64,000 nt of DNA from Thermodesulfovibrio sp. (GTDB lineage: Bacteria > Nitrospirota > Thermodesulfovibrionia > Thermodesulfovibrionales > UBA6898), in the NCBI GenBank assembly GCA_013824615.1, contig PNOC01000002.1, positions 1 through 64,000 of the forward strand, in the 5' to 3' direction. The notes under the pieces were generated by a model, which worked only from the letters and a program-made list of their open reading frames with translations, did not search any database and had not been told where the DNA came from. Below are positions 44,577 to 54,361 of this stretch, in pieces; positions within the stretch are counted from its first letter, which is position 1, and each line of letters opens with the position of its first letter. The position numbers and the translations under genes were made by a program.

Positions 44577-44837
44577 TTAGCCTTCACTTCTTATTATTCT
44601 TTCGTATTCGTCATGGGTTCCGATCCAAACCCAAATGAAGTCATTACCGTCTTCGACAGCAAGTGCTCTATGACTGATGCCAGCTCTTGCTGACCAAAAA
44701 TTACCGATTTTTTTGAAATGAAGAGATGGATGTGAAGAATTAGTTTTCAGTATTTCAAAATTATTCTTTGCTGTATTTTGAACAAGTGACGGCAGGTGAT
44801 CAAAACATTTCCAAAAGCGCTCCGTAGTCCGGTGCAA
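44577..44837 (-). CDS. RelE/ParE-family toxin
   Basis: The 86-residue protein contains RFWKCFDHLPSLVQNTAKNN, HPSLHFKKIGNFWSARAGIS and FIWVWIGTHDEYERII, the pattern of a common RelE/ParE subgroup. The start is TTG directly after the antitoxin stop (TAATTG), so expression depends on the antitoxin message. The predicted activity is ribosome-dependent mRNA cleavage or gyrase inhibition. Confidence 0.85.
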   Translation of the reverse strand: MHRTTERFWKCFDHLPSLVQNTAKNNFEILKTNSSHPSLHFKKIGNFWSARAGISHRALAVEDGNDFIWVWIGTHDEYERIIRSEG

Positions 44838-45038
44838 TTAAAGTTCCCTGAGTTTATTCTTTGATTTTGCCTCAAGTGCCTCATGCAGTAAAAAATCCAG
44901 TTTCCCGGACTTAGAATCTGCTTCGACTTGCTGGTCCCACTTGTGCCAATCCTTTTCAGAAAACCATTGTCTCAATTTGACATACTCCTCTTCAGGCAAG
45001 GCGTCAATGGCTTTCTCTAATTCTTCCACCTTTAACAT
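44838..45038 (-). CDS. Antitoxin of the RelE/ParE pair
   Basis: The 66-residue, largely helical acidic protein contains EELEKAIDALPEEEYVKLRQ, WFSEKDWHKWDQQVEADSKS and an AKSKNKLREL tail. The pattern AI..LPEEEY..LR.W is the typical partner of the RelE subgroup encoded next. The gene order is antitoxin first. Confidence 0.85.
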   Translation of the reverse strand: MLKVEELEKAIDALPEEEYVKLRQWFSEKDWHKWDQQVEADSKSGKLDFLLHEALEAKSKNKLREL

Positions 45039-45247
45039 CGCAGACTCCTTTCATTTTGAATCTGATAATCTAGTATACATCAATGTTTGCAGTTGTTTTA
45101 TACCTTGCAGTTAGGAGTAGTGTCAAGGGAAAACTAATGATCAAAATCAGCTGTAAAATAGGGACACCTCCCCTGCCAATGTTGTCCGCTTGACAAGAGA
45201 TCTGCATTTGATAAACTGAGATTATAAATAACCCTGGGAGGTGCTGC

Positions 45248-45607
45248 ATGGGAAATCCGTTTGTCCACATTGAATTACAGACGCAGGACCTGAGCAAATC
45301 AAAGAAGTTCTACGCAGCCATGTTCGACTGGAAACTGGAAGACATGCCGGGCATGGACTACACGATGATCAACGTCGGGGAGGGAACCGGAGGGGGAATG
45401 ATGAAGAAACCGGTACCTGACATGCCGGACAATTGGTTCCCGTATGTCCTGGTCGATGACGTTGCAGCCTCGACAAAGAAGGCTCAGTCCCTCGGGGCCA
45501 CAATTTGCAAAGAAGTCACCGAGATTCCGGGCATGGGGTGGTTCAGTGTCATTACAGATCCGACCGGTGCGACTTTTGGACTCTGGCAGACAAAGGCAGC
45601 CATGTAA
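45248..45607 (+). CDS. VOC-family (glyoxalase-like) protein
   Basis: The 119-residue protein is two beta-alpha-beta-beta-beta modules: FVHIELQTQDLSKSKKFYAA, WKLEDMPGMDYTMINVG, and YVLVDDVAASTKKAQSLGAT to FSVITDPTGATFGLWQ. These folds bind a divalent metal and small carbonyl or epoxide substrates; which one is unknown. GGGAGGTGCTGC precedes the ATG. Confidence 0.9.
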   Translation: MGNPFVHIELQTQDLSKSKKFYAAMFDWKLEDMPGMDYTMINVGEGTGGGMMKKPVPDMPDNWFPYVLVDDVAASTKKAQSLGATICKEVTEIPGMGWFSVITDPTGATFGLWQTKAAM

Positions 45608-45675
45608 TCACCTTCCCGAGAAGGCTTATAAACGGCAATAATCCGGAATTCCGATGCAGAGAGCATGACTGCCTG

Positions 45676-46712
45676 CTAACAGGTGATATTCGGTGAAGGC
45701 TGTCCGTAGTAGTCATGATACCATTCGACAAACTTTTTCAGACCCTCTTCAAGCGAAGTTGAGGGCCTGAAGCCGGTGTCCCGGACCAGGTCGTCGATGT
45801 CCGCATAGGTAGTGGGAACATCGCCCGGCTGAATTGGCAGCATATTCTTCTCTGCCTTTTTACCAAGACAGTTTTCAAGAACTTCGATAAACTGCATGAG
45901 CTCAACCGGCTGGTTGTTGCCTATGTTGTAAATCCGGTAAGGGGCATAGCTCGTTGCCGTGTCAGGTGAATCACCGGACCAGTCAGGATTCGGGGAGGGG
46001 ATGCGGTCCATCACCCGCACGACCCCTTCCACGATGTCATCAATATAGGTAAAGTCCCTCTGCATCTTCCCGAAGTTAAAAACATCAATCGGCCTGTTCT
46101 CGAGATCGCCCGGGTAAAAAGGAAATAGGCCATGTCTGGGCGGCCCCAGGGACCGTATACGGTAAAGAACCTCAGTCCGGTGCAGGGAATTTTAAAGAGA
46201 TTGGCATACGTATGGGCCATGAGCTCATTCGACTTCTTCGTGGCTGCATACAGGGAGACCGGGTGGTCCACATTATGATGGACCGAGAACGGTATCTTCG
46301 TATTGGCCCCATAGACCGAACTTGAGGAGGCAAAAACAAGATGCCCGACATTGTTATTGCGGCAACCCTCCAGCACATTTAAAAACCCGTGGACGTTGCT
46401 GTCGATATAGGCATGAGGGTTGATCAGAGAATACCTGACTCCGGCCTGGGCAGCAAGGTTCACAACCGTATCAAACTTCTCATCAGCAAAAAGCCGGGCC
46501 ATCTCGGTCCGGTCCGCCAGGTCTATCCTGACCGGTTTGAAGCGCGGCTCGAACGACAACTGCTTCAGCCTTGCCAGTTTCAGGTTTATGTCGTAATAAT
46601 CATTAAGGTTGTCAAGACCGACCACCGAAGCACCCATAGAAACAAGCCTCTTCGAGAGATGATACCCTATAAATCCGGCAGCGCCGGTGACTAATATTTT
46701 TCTGTTCAGCAA
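45676..46712 (-). pseudogene. UDP-glucuronate 4-epimerase-like gene with a single-base frameshift
   Basis: The first part (TTG start at 46712 after AGGAGGAGAAATAA) contains VTGAAGFIGYHLSKRLVSMG, SSSSVYG and YAATKKSNELMAH. It reads normally to YFLFTRAI near 46105. The family continuation (ENRPIDVFNFGKMQRDFTYI, then DDIVEGVVRVMDR) lies in the next frame and runs to 45676. ATC-TCGAGAAC would be ATC-CTC-GAG-AAC with one added C, so one base is missing around 46100-46106. There is no slippery site, so this is a mutation or a sequencing or assembly error. The full-length product would be about 345 residues. Confidence 0.85.
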
Positions 46713-47313
46713 TTATTTCTCCTCCTGGAATTCCGCAGCAGACAAAAAACTCTTCATTACATTAATCGTCCCGGAGATAATTTTCAAGCAGATGCAAGGC
46801 AGATCCTGCATATGGTCCGGCAAGTCGACGATATTCGTGGTACTGCCCGGTCTATCGTCGTCAGTTTTTTGCGAGTTCATGAAGACAGAGAATCTCAAGA
46901 AATAAAAAAAATGCCTGATATATCAGTACGCTCCTGATATATCAGAAGTCAGCGCCCTTCCCCGTATCATACTTTCATAGTAGTCCTGGTTGAAATTTCA
47001 TTGTTTTCAACATGATAAAACTCCTCTCCAGACGCAAACTGTCCAGGCACATATTCTGCTTTTGAATATCACGGAAGATGTTCCCTCTGATCACAATGTC
47101 TCAAGGGAGAAGGAGGTGACCCCTGGCGCTTGGACTAATATTACATTGCGCATTATTTACAGTATTAACTTTGTTTAACTTGACCCGCAGAGTGGGATAT
47201 TTTATTCTTAAGTCAACAAAAGGTGCTTTCGAAAGGGGGAAGAGTTTCTGCAATTTTAATGGAAGTACTGTATCTGACCATCAACGTTAATAAAATCAAA
47301 ACAGGAGGAATCA
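46713..47313. promoter_or_regulatory. 600-bp gap with two identical 12-bp palindromes
   Basis: CTGATATATCAG is present at 46915-46926 and again at 46934-46945, 19 bp apart start to start (close to two helical turns). This spacing fits a dimeric repressor bound on one face. It may regulate the epimerase region or the + strand gene at 47314. A 61-codon minus frame ending at 46713 has no features. Around 47110 AAGGAGGTGACC is a perfect ribosome-site-like sequence without a following ATG. Confidence 0.4.
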
Positions 47314-48516
47314 ATGAAACGACTAATATTTTTATTTTTGGGAATGGTTATGGTCCTCGCCGGTTACGGCTCTGCTCATGCCTTCGGAAATTATCTGGAC
47401 ACCTTTAATACACAATATCCTACATCACAATTTCCCAATGTCAACAATGTCAAGAACTGCGGACTCTGTCATCTCAACGCCGCCAACCCCGGGGCACGGA
47501 ATGCGTACGGCCTGGCCTATGCAAGCAGTCGCAGTTTTTCAGGAATAGAAAATCTTGATTCGGACGGCGACGGGTTTACAAACAGGGCGGAGATTACCAA
47601 TAATCCCCCGACCTATCCAGGCGATGCAGCAAGTAAACCGGCACCGGTTGTTGTGACCTGCACCTCTTTCACCTATTCAGATTTTGCAGCTTGCCAGTCT
47701 AACAACACCCAGACAAGGACGGTCGTCTCCAGCTCGCCGGCAGGCTGTACCGGTGGAAGCCCGGTCCTGACCCAGTCCTGCACCTTTGTCCCGCCGACAA
47801 ATACCTGCACCTCGTTCACCTATTCAGATTTTGGCACCTGCCAGTCTAACAACACCCAGACGAGGACGGTCGTCTCCAGTTCACCGTCAGGCTGTACCGG
47901 TGGAACCCCGGTGTTAACCCAGTCCTGCACCTTTGTTCCCCCCGCGGGAGGCAGCACCAGCGTGACAGTCACTGCTGCTGAGGGGACTGGCCAGATTACA
48001 GTCGAAACCCTGACCGGTGGCACCAACCTGACGAATGTAACCGCCATTTCGTCCTCTGCCGGCTCGATAGTCCAGAACGGAAAACCTACGGGCTTTGCCT
48101 TTAACAACGGGCTGGTCAGCTTCAAGTTAAACGCTGTTGCAACCGGCGGAACGGCGCAGGTAAAGATCACGTTGCCTGCCGCTATCCCGGCAGGAAGCAA
48201 GGTCTACAAGACCGACGCAACCGGATTCCATGAATATTCGGGTGCCACCATATCCGGAAACGCAGTCACCCTGACCTTGACTGACGGTGGCAACGGCGAC
48301 AGTGACGGGGCTGCAAACGGTTCTATTACAGACCCTGTCGGCATTGCCTCCCCGGTCGCCGTTGTTTCTGACGACGATGACGGCGGCGGCTGCTCCATGG
48401 GGGGACGCTCCGCAACAGCAACAGCCCTGGCTGATTCAGCCATCATGTTTTCACCGCTGCTCATCATTGCCGCGGCAAGGTTCCTCAGACGCAGAAAAGT
48501 CGAAACTGAGAAATAG
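47314..48516 (+). CDS. Secreted CXXCH / TSP-like repeat / anchor-U protein with Cys-type C-terminal sorting signal
   Basis: The 400-residue protein has a signal peptide (MKRLIFLFLGMVMVLAGYGS, then AHA) and a haem-type motif CGLCH near residue 47. A calcium loop is present in NLDSDGDGFTNRAEI. Two 49-residue thrombospondin-like repeats follow (CTSFTYSDFGTCQSNNTQTR...TQSCTFVPP). Next is a choice-of-anchor-U-like domain (KVYKTDATGFHEYS, LTLTDGGNGDSDG). The end has GGGCSMGG, a hydrophobic helix and RFLRRRK, a tripartite JDVT/GlyGly-like CTERM sorting signal in which the Cys may be lipidated. ACAGGAGGAATCA precedes the ATG. It is probably surface-anchored. Confidence 0.8.
   Translation: MKRLIFLFLGMVMVLAGYGSAHAFGNYLDTFNTQYPTSQFPNVNNVKNCGLCHLNAANPGARNAYGLAYASSRSFSGIENLDSDGDGFTNRAEITNNPPTYPGDAASKPAPVVVTCTSFTYSDFAACQSNNTQTRTVVSSSPAGCTGGSPVLTQSCTFVPPTNTCTSFTYSDFGTCQSNNTQTRTVVSSSPSGCTGGTPVLTQSCTFVPPAGGSTSVTVTAAEGTGQITVETLTGGTNLTNVTAISSSAGSIVQNGKPTGFAFNNGLVSFKLNAVATGGTAQVKITLPAAIPAGSKVYKTDATGFHEYSGATISGNAVTLTLTDGGNGDSDGAANGSITDPVGIASPVAVVSDDDDGGGCSMGGRSATATALADSAIMFSPLLIIAAARFLRRRKVETEK
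47656..47945 (+). repeat. Two 147-bp TSP-like coding repeats
   Basis: ACCTGCACCT(C) at 47656 recurs at 47803, 147 bp or 49 codons later. Most of the intervening DNA is near-identical (TCTAACAACACCCAGAC in both). This indicates recent in-frame duplication. Confidence 0.85.
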
Positions 48517-48530
48517 TTTTTTGCGAGTAC

Positions 48531-48552
48531 GGGCGGACCTCCTGGTCCGCCC
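48531..48552 (+). terminator. GC-rich hairpin after the secreted haem/TSP-like gene
   Basis: GGGCGGACC (48531-48539) pairs perfectly with GGTCCGCCC (48544-48552) around a TCCT loop. The run that follows is CTCC-rich with few T residues, so it may terminate weakly or protect the 3' end. Confidence 0.6.
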
Positions 48553-48608
48553 GCTCCTTCTCCCCCTGCTGATTGACTTCATCCCTCCCGGGCCGCTATC
48601 TTAAAATC

Positions 48609-49286
48609 ATGAAGCTGTTACTCTTTGACATAGACGGAACGCTTATCGATTCAGACGGAGCAGGTGTCCGCTCCCTGAATATATCCTTCGAAGAAATGTT
48701 CGGAAAACAGCACGCCTTCAGGGAGATCAGTCTGGCCGGAAAAACCGACCCGCAGATCCTCAGAGAGGGCATGATGCTTCACGCCATACCCTATTCAGAG
48801 GAGATCGCCTCAAAATTCTTCAAAACCTATCTCAGCCACCTCACGGTCCAGATGCCGCATACACAGGGACATATAAAACAGGGAATACCTGAAGCGCTGG
48901 AGGCCCTGAAGATGGAGGAACGGCATATCATAGGATTGCTGACCGGCAACATTGAAGCCGGAGCAGGGCTCAAGCTCAGGAAGTTCGGCTTGAGCTCATA
49001 CTTTGAAGTAGGGGCCTACGGCAGTGACGGGGAGGACCGGAACAAACTCCTCCCGGTAGCTGTTGACAAGCTCTACCGGTCCAGGTCTCTGCTGGTCGAT
49101 TACCGGGACTGTGTCGTCATCGGAGACACCCCGAGGGACATCGACTGCGCAAAAGCCTACGGTGCTTTCTCCGTCGGGGTCGCCACAGGACCATACACGA
49201 CAGCGGCACTCACGAACGCCGGGGCTGATGTAGTCTTTGACAACCTCAGCAATACCGGTGAATTTCTTGCTGTCCTGAACCATTGA
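48609..49286 (+). CDS. HAD-superfamily phosphatase (phosphoglycolate phosphatase-like)
   Basis: The start at 48609 ([17 protein letters not shown]) puts catalytic motif I D-x-D at the N-terminus; an upstream ATG adds a non-family leader. The protein has 225 residues. Motif II lies near [15 protein letters not shown] and motif III/IV in [18 protein letters not shown]. The cap-1 helical domain indicates a small phospho-sugar or phosphoglycolate substrate. The stop overlaps the uvrB ATG (TGATG), so a repair-linked role such as removing phosphoglycolate from DNA damage is an inference. Confidence 0.88.
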   Translation: MKLLLFDIDGTLIDSDGAGVRSLNISFEEMFGKQHAFREISLAGKTDPQILREGMMLHAIPYSEEIASKFFKTYLSHLTVQMPHTQGHIKQGIPEALEALKMEERHIIGLLTGNIEAGAGLKLRKFGLSSYFEVGAYGSDGEDRNKLLPVAVDKLYRSRSLLVDYRDCVVIGDTPRDIDCAKAYGAFSVGVATGPYTTAALTNAGADVVFDNLSNTGEFLAVLNH

Positions 49287-51262
49287 TGACCCCATTCAAA
49301 ATCATTTCTGATTTCACCCCCAAAGGTGACCAGCCGCGCGCTATCGCAGAGCTTGTAGCCGGAATTCGCTCGGGTGAAAGGGGCCAGGTGCTGCTGGGGG
49401 TCACCGGCTCGGGCAAGACCTTCACCATGGCCCAGGTCATCGCGGAGATAAACCGGCCGGCCCTGGTGCTCGCCCACAACAAGACCCTTGCGGCGCAGCT
49501 CTACGGCGAGTTCAAAGAGCTCTTCCCTGAAAATGCTGTCGAGTTTTTTGTCAGCTACTACGACTATTACCAGCCCGAGGCATATATCCCGACGACCGAC
49601 ACATACATAGAAAAAGACTCGATGGTCAATGAGGATATCGACCGCCTCAGGCATTCCGCAACACGGGCAGTGCTGGAGCGGCGGGATGTTATCATCGTGG
49701 CCTCGGTTTCCTGCATCTACGGTATCGGTTCCCCCCAGGATTATATGGACATGCACCTGCTGCTGGAAAAGGGCATGCACATCGAACGGGATGAGGTCCT
49801 GGGCAGGCTGATCGAGATACAATATGAACGGTCGGATCATGAATTCAAACGCGGCCGCTTCAGGGTGCGCGGAGACATTGTCGAAATCTTTCCTTCCTTC
49901 TCCTTCGACAAGGTCATCAGGGTTGAATTCTTCGGTGACGACATCGACTCGCTGAGCGAAGTTGATCCGCAGACCGGAGACCGGATCAGAATACTTGACC
50001 GCATCTCGATATTTCCGAACAGCCACTGGCTGACCCCGAAGGAGCGTCTCGACACGGCGCTCATCAGCATTGAGCAGGAAATGAAGGAAGCTGTGGAACG
50101 GTTTTTACAGGAAGGGAAGATCATCGAGGCCCGGAGGATAGAGGAACGGACCCGGTTCGATATGGAGATGCTCAAGGAGTTCAACTACTGTCATGGCATC
50201 GAAAATTATTCCCGCCATCTGAGCGGCCGAAAAGCGGGAGAACCGCCCTATACGTTGATACATTATTTCCCGGAGGACTTCGTCTTTTTTCTCGACGAAT
50301 CACATGCGAGCGTTCCTCAGGTCCGGGGTATGTACGAAGGCGACCGCTCGCGAAAGCAGAACCTCATCAATTACGGCTTCAGACTTCCCTCTGCCCTGGA
50401 TAACAGACCTTTGAAGTTCGATGAGTTCGAGAATATGGTTGGCCAGGCAGTGTATGTCTCTGCAACCCCGTCAGAATATGAAATCACCAAGTCCGGCAGA
50501 AAGATTATTGAACAAATCATCAGGCCGACCGGCCTTACCGACCCGAAACCGACCGTACGCCCCGTATCGGGACAGGTCGATGACCTGCTCGGTGAAATCC
50601 GAAAACGGGTGGCAGTCGGCGAGCGCGTCCTGGTGACCACGCTCACGAAGAAAATGGCCGAAGATCTGACCGGTTATTATGTCGAACTCGGGGTGAAGAC
50701 CCAATATCTCCACTCGGACATAGACACACTGAAACGGGTTGAAATCATCAGAAACCTGCGACTGGGAGAGTTCGATGTCCTGGTCGGCGTCAATCTTCTG
50801 CGGGAGGGTCTGGACATACCTGAAGTCTCGCTCGTCGCGATTCTCGATGCAGACAAGGAGGGGTTCCTCAGGTCAGAACGCTCCCTCATCCAGACCACCG
50901 GGAGGGCCGCCCGGAATATCAATGGCGAAGTCATATTCTATGCCGATGTCATTACCGGGTCACTGAAGCGGGCAATCGATGAGACAGAACGGAGACGCAG
51001 GATACAGACCGAGTATAATGAAAAGATGCATATTACACCAGAGACGATCAGGTCTACTATCAAAGACATTGCAGGCTCAATTTATGAGTCTGACTACTAT
51101 ACGGTGCCTGCCGCGGCAGAAGACTTCTCCCTGTATGCTGAGGGTGAGACAGCGCTCCAGAAACTTGAAGAGGAGATGAAACAGGCTGCAAAACAGCTGG
51201 ACTTTGAGAGAGCAGCCGCTATCAGGGACAGGATCAGAAAGCTTAAAACAGTAAAAACATAA
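49286..51262 (+). CDS. uvrB: UvrABC excinuclease subunit B
   Basis: The 658-residue protein has all family marks: N-terminal [20 protein letters not shown], Walker [11 protein letters not shown], beta-hairpin [12 protein letters not shown] and helicase motifs such as [32 protein letters not shown] follows, and the C-terminal UVR domain has [20 protein letters not shown]. It loads at damage with UvrA and directs UvrC incision. It is translationally coupled to the HAD phosphatase upstream. Confidence 0.98.
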   Translation: MTPFKIISDFTPKGDQPRAIAELVAGIRSGERGQVLLGVTGSGKTFTMAQVIAEINRPALVLAHNKTLAAQLYGEFKELFPENAVEFFVSYYDYYQPEAYIPTTDTYIEKDSMVNEDIDRLRHSATRAVLERRDVIIVASVSCIYGIGSPQDYMDMHLLLEKGMHIERDEVLGRLIEIQYERSDHEFKRGRFRVRGDIVEIFPSFSFDKVIRVEFFGDDIDSLSEVDPQTGDRIRILDRISIFPNSHWLTPKERLDTALISIEQEMKEAVERFLQEGKIIEARRIEERTRFDMEMLKEFNYCHGIENYSRHLSGRKAGEPPYTLIHYFPEDFVFFLDESHASVPQVRGMYEGDRSRKQNLINYGFRLPSALDNRPLKFDEFENMVGQAVYVSATPSEYEITKSGRKIIEQIIRPTGLTDPKPTVRPVSGQVDDLLGEIRKRVAVGERVLVTTLTKKMAEDLTGYYVELGVKTQYLHSDIDTLKRVEIIRNLRLGEFDVLVGVNLLREGLDIPEVSLVAILDADKEGFLRSERSLIQTTGRAARNINGEVIFYADVITGSLKRAIDETERRRRIQTEYNEKMHITPETIRSTIKDIAGSIYESDYYTVPAAAEDFSLYAEGETALQKLEEEMKQAAKQLDFERAAAIRDRIRKLKTVKT

Positions 51263-51290
51263 GACATGCATAGTTGCAGAGCCGTCAAGA

Positions 51291-52478
51291 TTGCGGCAGG
51301 AGATAACTCAGATTAGTCAGCAGGGCGATAACACAGGCAGCTTCACCATCACTGCGCTGGAGCAGGTCTCCGGCTGCGGGTTCACGGGCGGCAACCGGGT
51401 GACCCTGCTCTGGAAAGACCGTGAGTCGTTCAGCCTCATATTCGATGCAATAAGAAATGCACGGGAACTGGTATGCCTTGAGTTCTACATATTCAGAAAC
51501 GATGAGACCGGGACTGAACTGGCAGAGATGCTGAAACAGAAGGCGGCGGCAGGGGTGAGGGTCTGTCTCCTGTACGACCATTTCGGTTCCCTCACCACGC
51601 CGCTGCGTTTCTGGAAAGACCTGACGCAGGCAGGGGTTGAGGTGCGTGCGTCCCGTCCGTTCAAATGGGCATCGCCTCTTCATTACATACACCGGGACCA
51701 CACGAAACTGATTATTGTTGACGGAGATACTGCCTTTACCGGCGGGCTGAATATTGCAAATGAATACCGGGGATACCATAGACTGAGAAAACATACGGGC
51801 TGGAGAGACACCGGGATCTTCATGGAGGGACCGGTAGCCGCCATGCTCCTGAACCGCTTCAGGGCAGCGTGGGCGGTATGGAAGGGACGGGAGATTCCGG
51901 AGGGGCGCACCGTCAAGTCATTCGTGGGAGGTGTCCCGGTGCTGCCGATTTTCACGCACTCGTCACGGTCAAGGCGGTGGATGAGAAAACTGCTCTACTA
52001 CAGCATCAATAACGCCTCTGAAAGCATCTGCCTGACGACCGCCTATTTCACCCCGAGCAGAAGGATGATCGAAGTCCTCGGCAATGCTGTCGGCCGCGGG
52101 GTTGATGTCCGGCTGCTCCTTCCCGGGAAGTCGGATATATCCTCCGCGCATTATGCAGGCAGGGCCTTCTTTTCCCGCCTTCTGAAGGCCGGGGTCAGGA
52201 TCTTTAATTACCAGGGAGAAATACTGCATGCCAAGACCGCTGTCTTTGACCGTACCTGGTCGGTGGTGGGCTCTGCAAACCTCGACTTCCAGTCTCTCCG
52301 CCGGAACGACGAGGGGAATATCGGGATATCCGGCAGTGAGTTCGGCAATCTGATGACGGCCATCTTTGAGGAAGACCTTAAAAAGTCCGAGGAAATAATC
52401 CTTGGCAGTTGGCAGGCACGACCGGTCTGCGACAAGATCAAGGAGCACTTTTTCGCCCTCTTCAGGCGGAGGCTTTGA
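51291..52478 (+). CDS. Cardiolipin synthase-type phospholipase D family protein
   Basis: The 395-residue protein has two HKD motifs: HRDHTKLIIVDG (near residue 135) and LHAKTAVFD with GSANLD (near 310). The first half has FYIFRNDETGTELAEML, typical of ClsA/ClsB. It joins phosphatidyl groups to form cardiolipin at the inner membrane. No N-terminal transmembrane helices are present, which favours the ClsB/YbhO type. The start is a TTG; no ATG fits the frame before residue 59, and the ribosome site is weak. Confidence 0.85.
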   Translation: MRQEITQISQQGDNTGSFTITALEQVSGCGFTGGNRVTLLWKDRESFSLIFDAIRNARELVCLEFYIFRNDETGTELAEMLKQKAAAGVRVCLLYDHFGSLTTPLRFWKDLTQAGVEVRASRPFKWASPLHYIHRDHTKLIIVDGDTAFTGGLNIANEYRGYHRLRKHTGWRDTGIFMEGPVAAMLLNRFRAAWAVWKGREIPEGRTVKSFVGGVPVLPIFTHSSRSRRWMRKLLYYSINNASESICLTTAYFTPSRRMIEVLGNAVGRGVDVRLLLPGKSDISSAHYAGRAFFSRLLKAGVRIFNYQGEILHAKTAVFDRTWSVVGSANLDFQSLRRNDEGNIGISGSEFGNLMTAIFEEDLKKSEEIILGSWQARPVCDKIKEHFFALFRRRL

Positions 52479-52490
52479 ATTTTTATGCGT

Positions 52491-53489
52491 TCAGTGCTTC
52501 CTGTGCTGTGCATCGACTTCGGAATACGTTATGCGCGAAACCTCGCGGATGACATCATCAAGGAATTCCAGATTCGGACCTTTTGACATGACGCAGAGAA
52601 TGTAGGGATGTTCAGGATAGTAGACAATCCCGCAGTCATGCAGCTGCACCGTGCCTTCTTTGGCGTCCGAGTGCTCTCCAAACTTGTGCGAGACCAGGAT
52701 TCCAGGAGGCACTCCTCCAACTAATCCGGACCTGAACTCTGCCTGGGATAGAAGCTCGAGCGCCCGGTCAGAAGCCTCCTTGCTGAGGTAGGTCGCATTG
52801 TAGAGTACCCGAAAAAAAGACGCATAGGTCTGGACCGAGAGAAAATCATCGTCCTGGGTAGACTGCGGGTTCTGAATTCTGAGTGTGGCATAAATGCTGT
52901 CAAGGTCAAGGGTATCCACAACCCCGGTCAGCAGCCTGAAGGCATTGTTGTCAGAATAGACAATCATTCTGAAGAGCAGCTCTCTGATGGTGTAGCGGCG
53001 GCCCGGTACCATGACCTGGGAAGGCTTGATGTTCTGGTCTGCATTGTAATCCCTTGATAATGAAAAAACGACCTCCCGGTCGAGCAGGGCAGGCCCCTCC
53101 CGGTCAGCCTTTTTCAGAAAAGAAATCAGCAGCGGCACCTTGCGCAGACTTGCCGGGACAAACTTCCGTGTGTCTCCGATACTGAACCAGAGTCCGTCAT
53201 TCAGTTCCCGGAAATAAATACTGACGCTCGCAGCCCAGCGCGGGTCCATGCGGGACTTGAGGAAAGTTTCAACCTTTTCCTGGAATGGTCGCAGTTCCCG
53301 GTTTCGCAACACATTGTCTGCTATGTCGCACTCAAGAAGCGGGTTGATGTGATTCAGCGCCCCTTCACGATGCTCGATAAAGGCATGCTTGTTGCTCTCG
53401 TTCAGCACGGCATCGCGGGCCACATAACCAATGGCAATGCCAAGGAGCAGAACAATACATAAGACAACCGCTTTCTGCCATTTCATCAT
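52491..53489 (-). CDS. Membrane-anchored class A beta-lactamase-fold serine hydrolase
   Basis: The 332-residue protein has an N-terminal anchor helix (about 6-23) and then a periplasmic class A-like domain. SxxK is in VPASLRKVPLL and SDN is in MIVYSDNNAFRLL. A K-x-G triad (HKFGEH) replaces the usual KTG. The general-base Glu of the omega loop is not evident, so penicillin hydrolysis is unlikely without test. It may be a cell-wall peptidase or binding protein. It is convergent with the PLD gene. Confidence 0.8.
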   Translation of the reverse strand: MMKWQKAVVLCIVLLLGIAIGYVARDAVLNESNKHAFIEHREGALNHINPLLECDIADNVLRNRELRPFQEKVETFLKSRMDPRWAASVSIYFRELNDGLWFSIGDTRKFVPASLRKVPLLISFLKKADREGPALLDREVVFSLSRDYNADQNIKPSQVMVPGRRYTIRELLFRMIVYSDNNAFRLLTGVVDTLDLDSIYATLRIQNPQSTQDDDFLSVQTYASFFRVLYNATYLSKEASDRALELLSQAEFRSGLVGGVPPGILVSHKFGEHSDAKEGTVQLHDCGIVYYPEHPYILCVMSKGPNLEFLDDVIREVSRITYSEVDAQHRKH

Positions 53490-53785
53490 TATTTTTCCGC
53501 CTGCAGCCTTTTTGGAGAGCGTCTCTCAAGCATGCTGTTCCGGATCCGCGTGACTGGATGTCTTTCCGGTTGCATGGGCTATTTTACCAGTTCAAGGGCG
53601 AATATTCCCAAAGAAAAAAACAACTTTTCTGCATCAGTTCCTGTTGGGAGACCCTCGCGCATGCTGGTATATGCCGCATAGGGGTTTTACAACCTTATTA
53701 TGCCCCTAATAATTCCAGCCCGACAGGAAACCAGACTGCTATACTAGAACTGTCTATAAAATAAAAGCCGAAAGAAAGGATTGTT

Positions 53786-54361
53786 ATGATGAAGACTATA
53801 AAAATGCTGCCTTTACTGACGGTCGCGCTTTTTCTCGCGAGCTGTATTGTCCAGTCTGTTAACCGGTTTTATACAGAGACTTCGGTTTGCGCAGTTCCTG
53901 CCATTGCCGGCGAATGGCGCCCCCTGGATGACAAGGGCAGCCCTGCGCCTGTAAAACCATGGATATTTGGAGAGAACAAGGTCCTTACCTATGAAAAAAA
54001 CAACGCACCCGCAAACCTTAAGGTGACCTATTTCAGCGTAGGGAAGGCCTTTTTCATGGATTCGACTGCAGACGATCCCGGGGAGGGAGCCAACCAGTGG
54101 TGGTCCATGCATGTATTCCCTGTGCATATCGTCGCGAAGATAGAGATCCAGGACAACCGCCTGACGCTTACACCGCTTGATTACCGCTGGCTGGAGAAAG
54201 CGATCAAGGCAAAAACCATTACTCTTTCGCATATCATACAGAAAGAAGGGGATACACTGCTCTTCACCGCATCTCCTGAAGAATGGAGCGGTTTTCTTAA
54301 AAAATATGCCGCGGACAAGGAGGTCTTTTCAGAGACCAATGCGCTGCGGTTTATCAGGTAG
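53786..54361 (+). CDS. Lipoprotein of unknown function
   Basis: The 191-residue protein has a signal peptide with lipobox LASC (C20 by count from the first Met). A beta-rich domain follows (AGEWRPLDDKGSPAPVKPWI, LTYEKNNAPANLKVTYFSVG). It ends abutting the convergent J-domain gene by one base. No family is recognised. An outer-membrane-facing or inner-membrane lipoprotein is inferred. Confidence 0.85.
   Translation: MMKTIKMLPLLTVALFLASCIVQSVNRFYTETSVCAVPAIAGEWRPLDDKGSPAPVKPWIFGENKVLTYEKNNAPANLKVTYFSVGKAFFMDSTADDPGEGANQWWSMHVFPVHIVAKIEIQDNRLTLTPLDYRWLEKAIKAKTITLSHIIQKEGDTLLFTASPEEWSGFLKKYAADKEVFSETNALRFIR

Noticed and set aside
46100-46106. Programmed frameshift in the epimerase gene
   Set aside because: No slippery heptamer or stimulatory stem is seen, and the epimerase family does not use frameshifting.
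46713-46898. 61-codon frame just upstream of the epimerase
   Set aside because: No family resemblance or ribosome site, and it covers probable promoter DNA.
47160-47313. Possible c-di-GMP riboswitch in the leader of the secreted haem/TSP-like gene
   Set aside because: The stretch CTTTCGAAAG is present but the GEMM core (GGGCAAAC-like and GGGACGCAAAGCC-like segments) is not.
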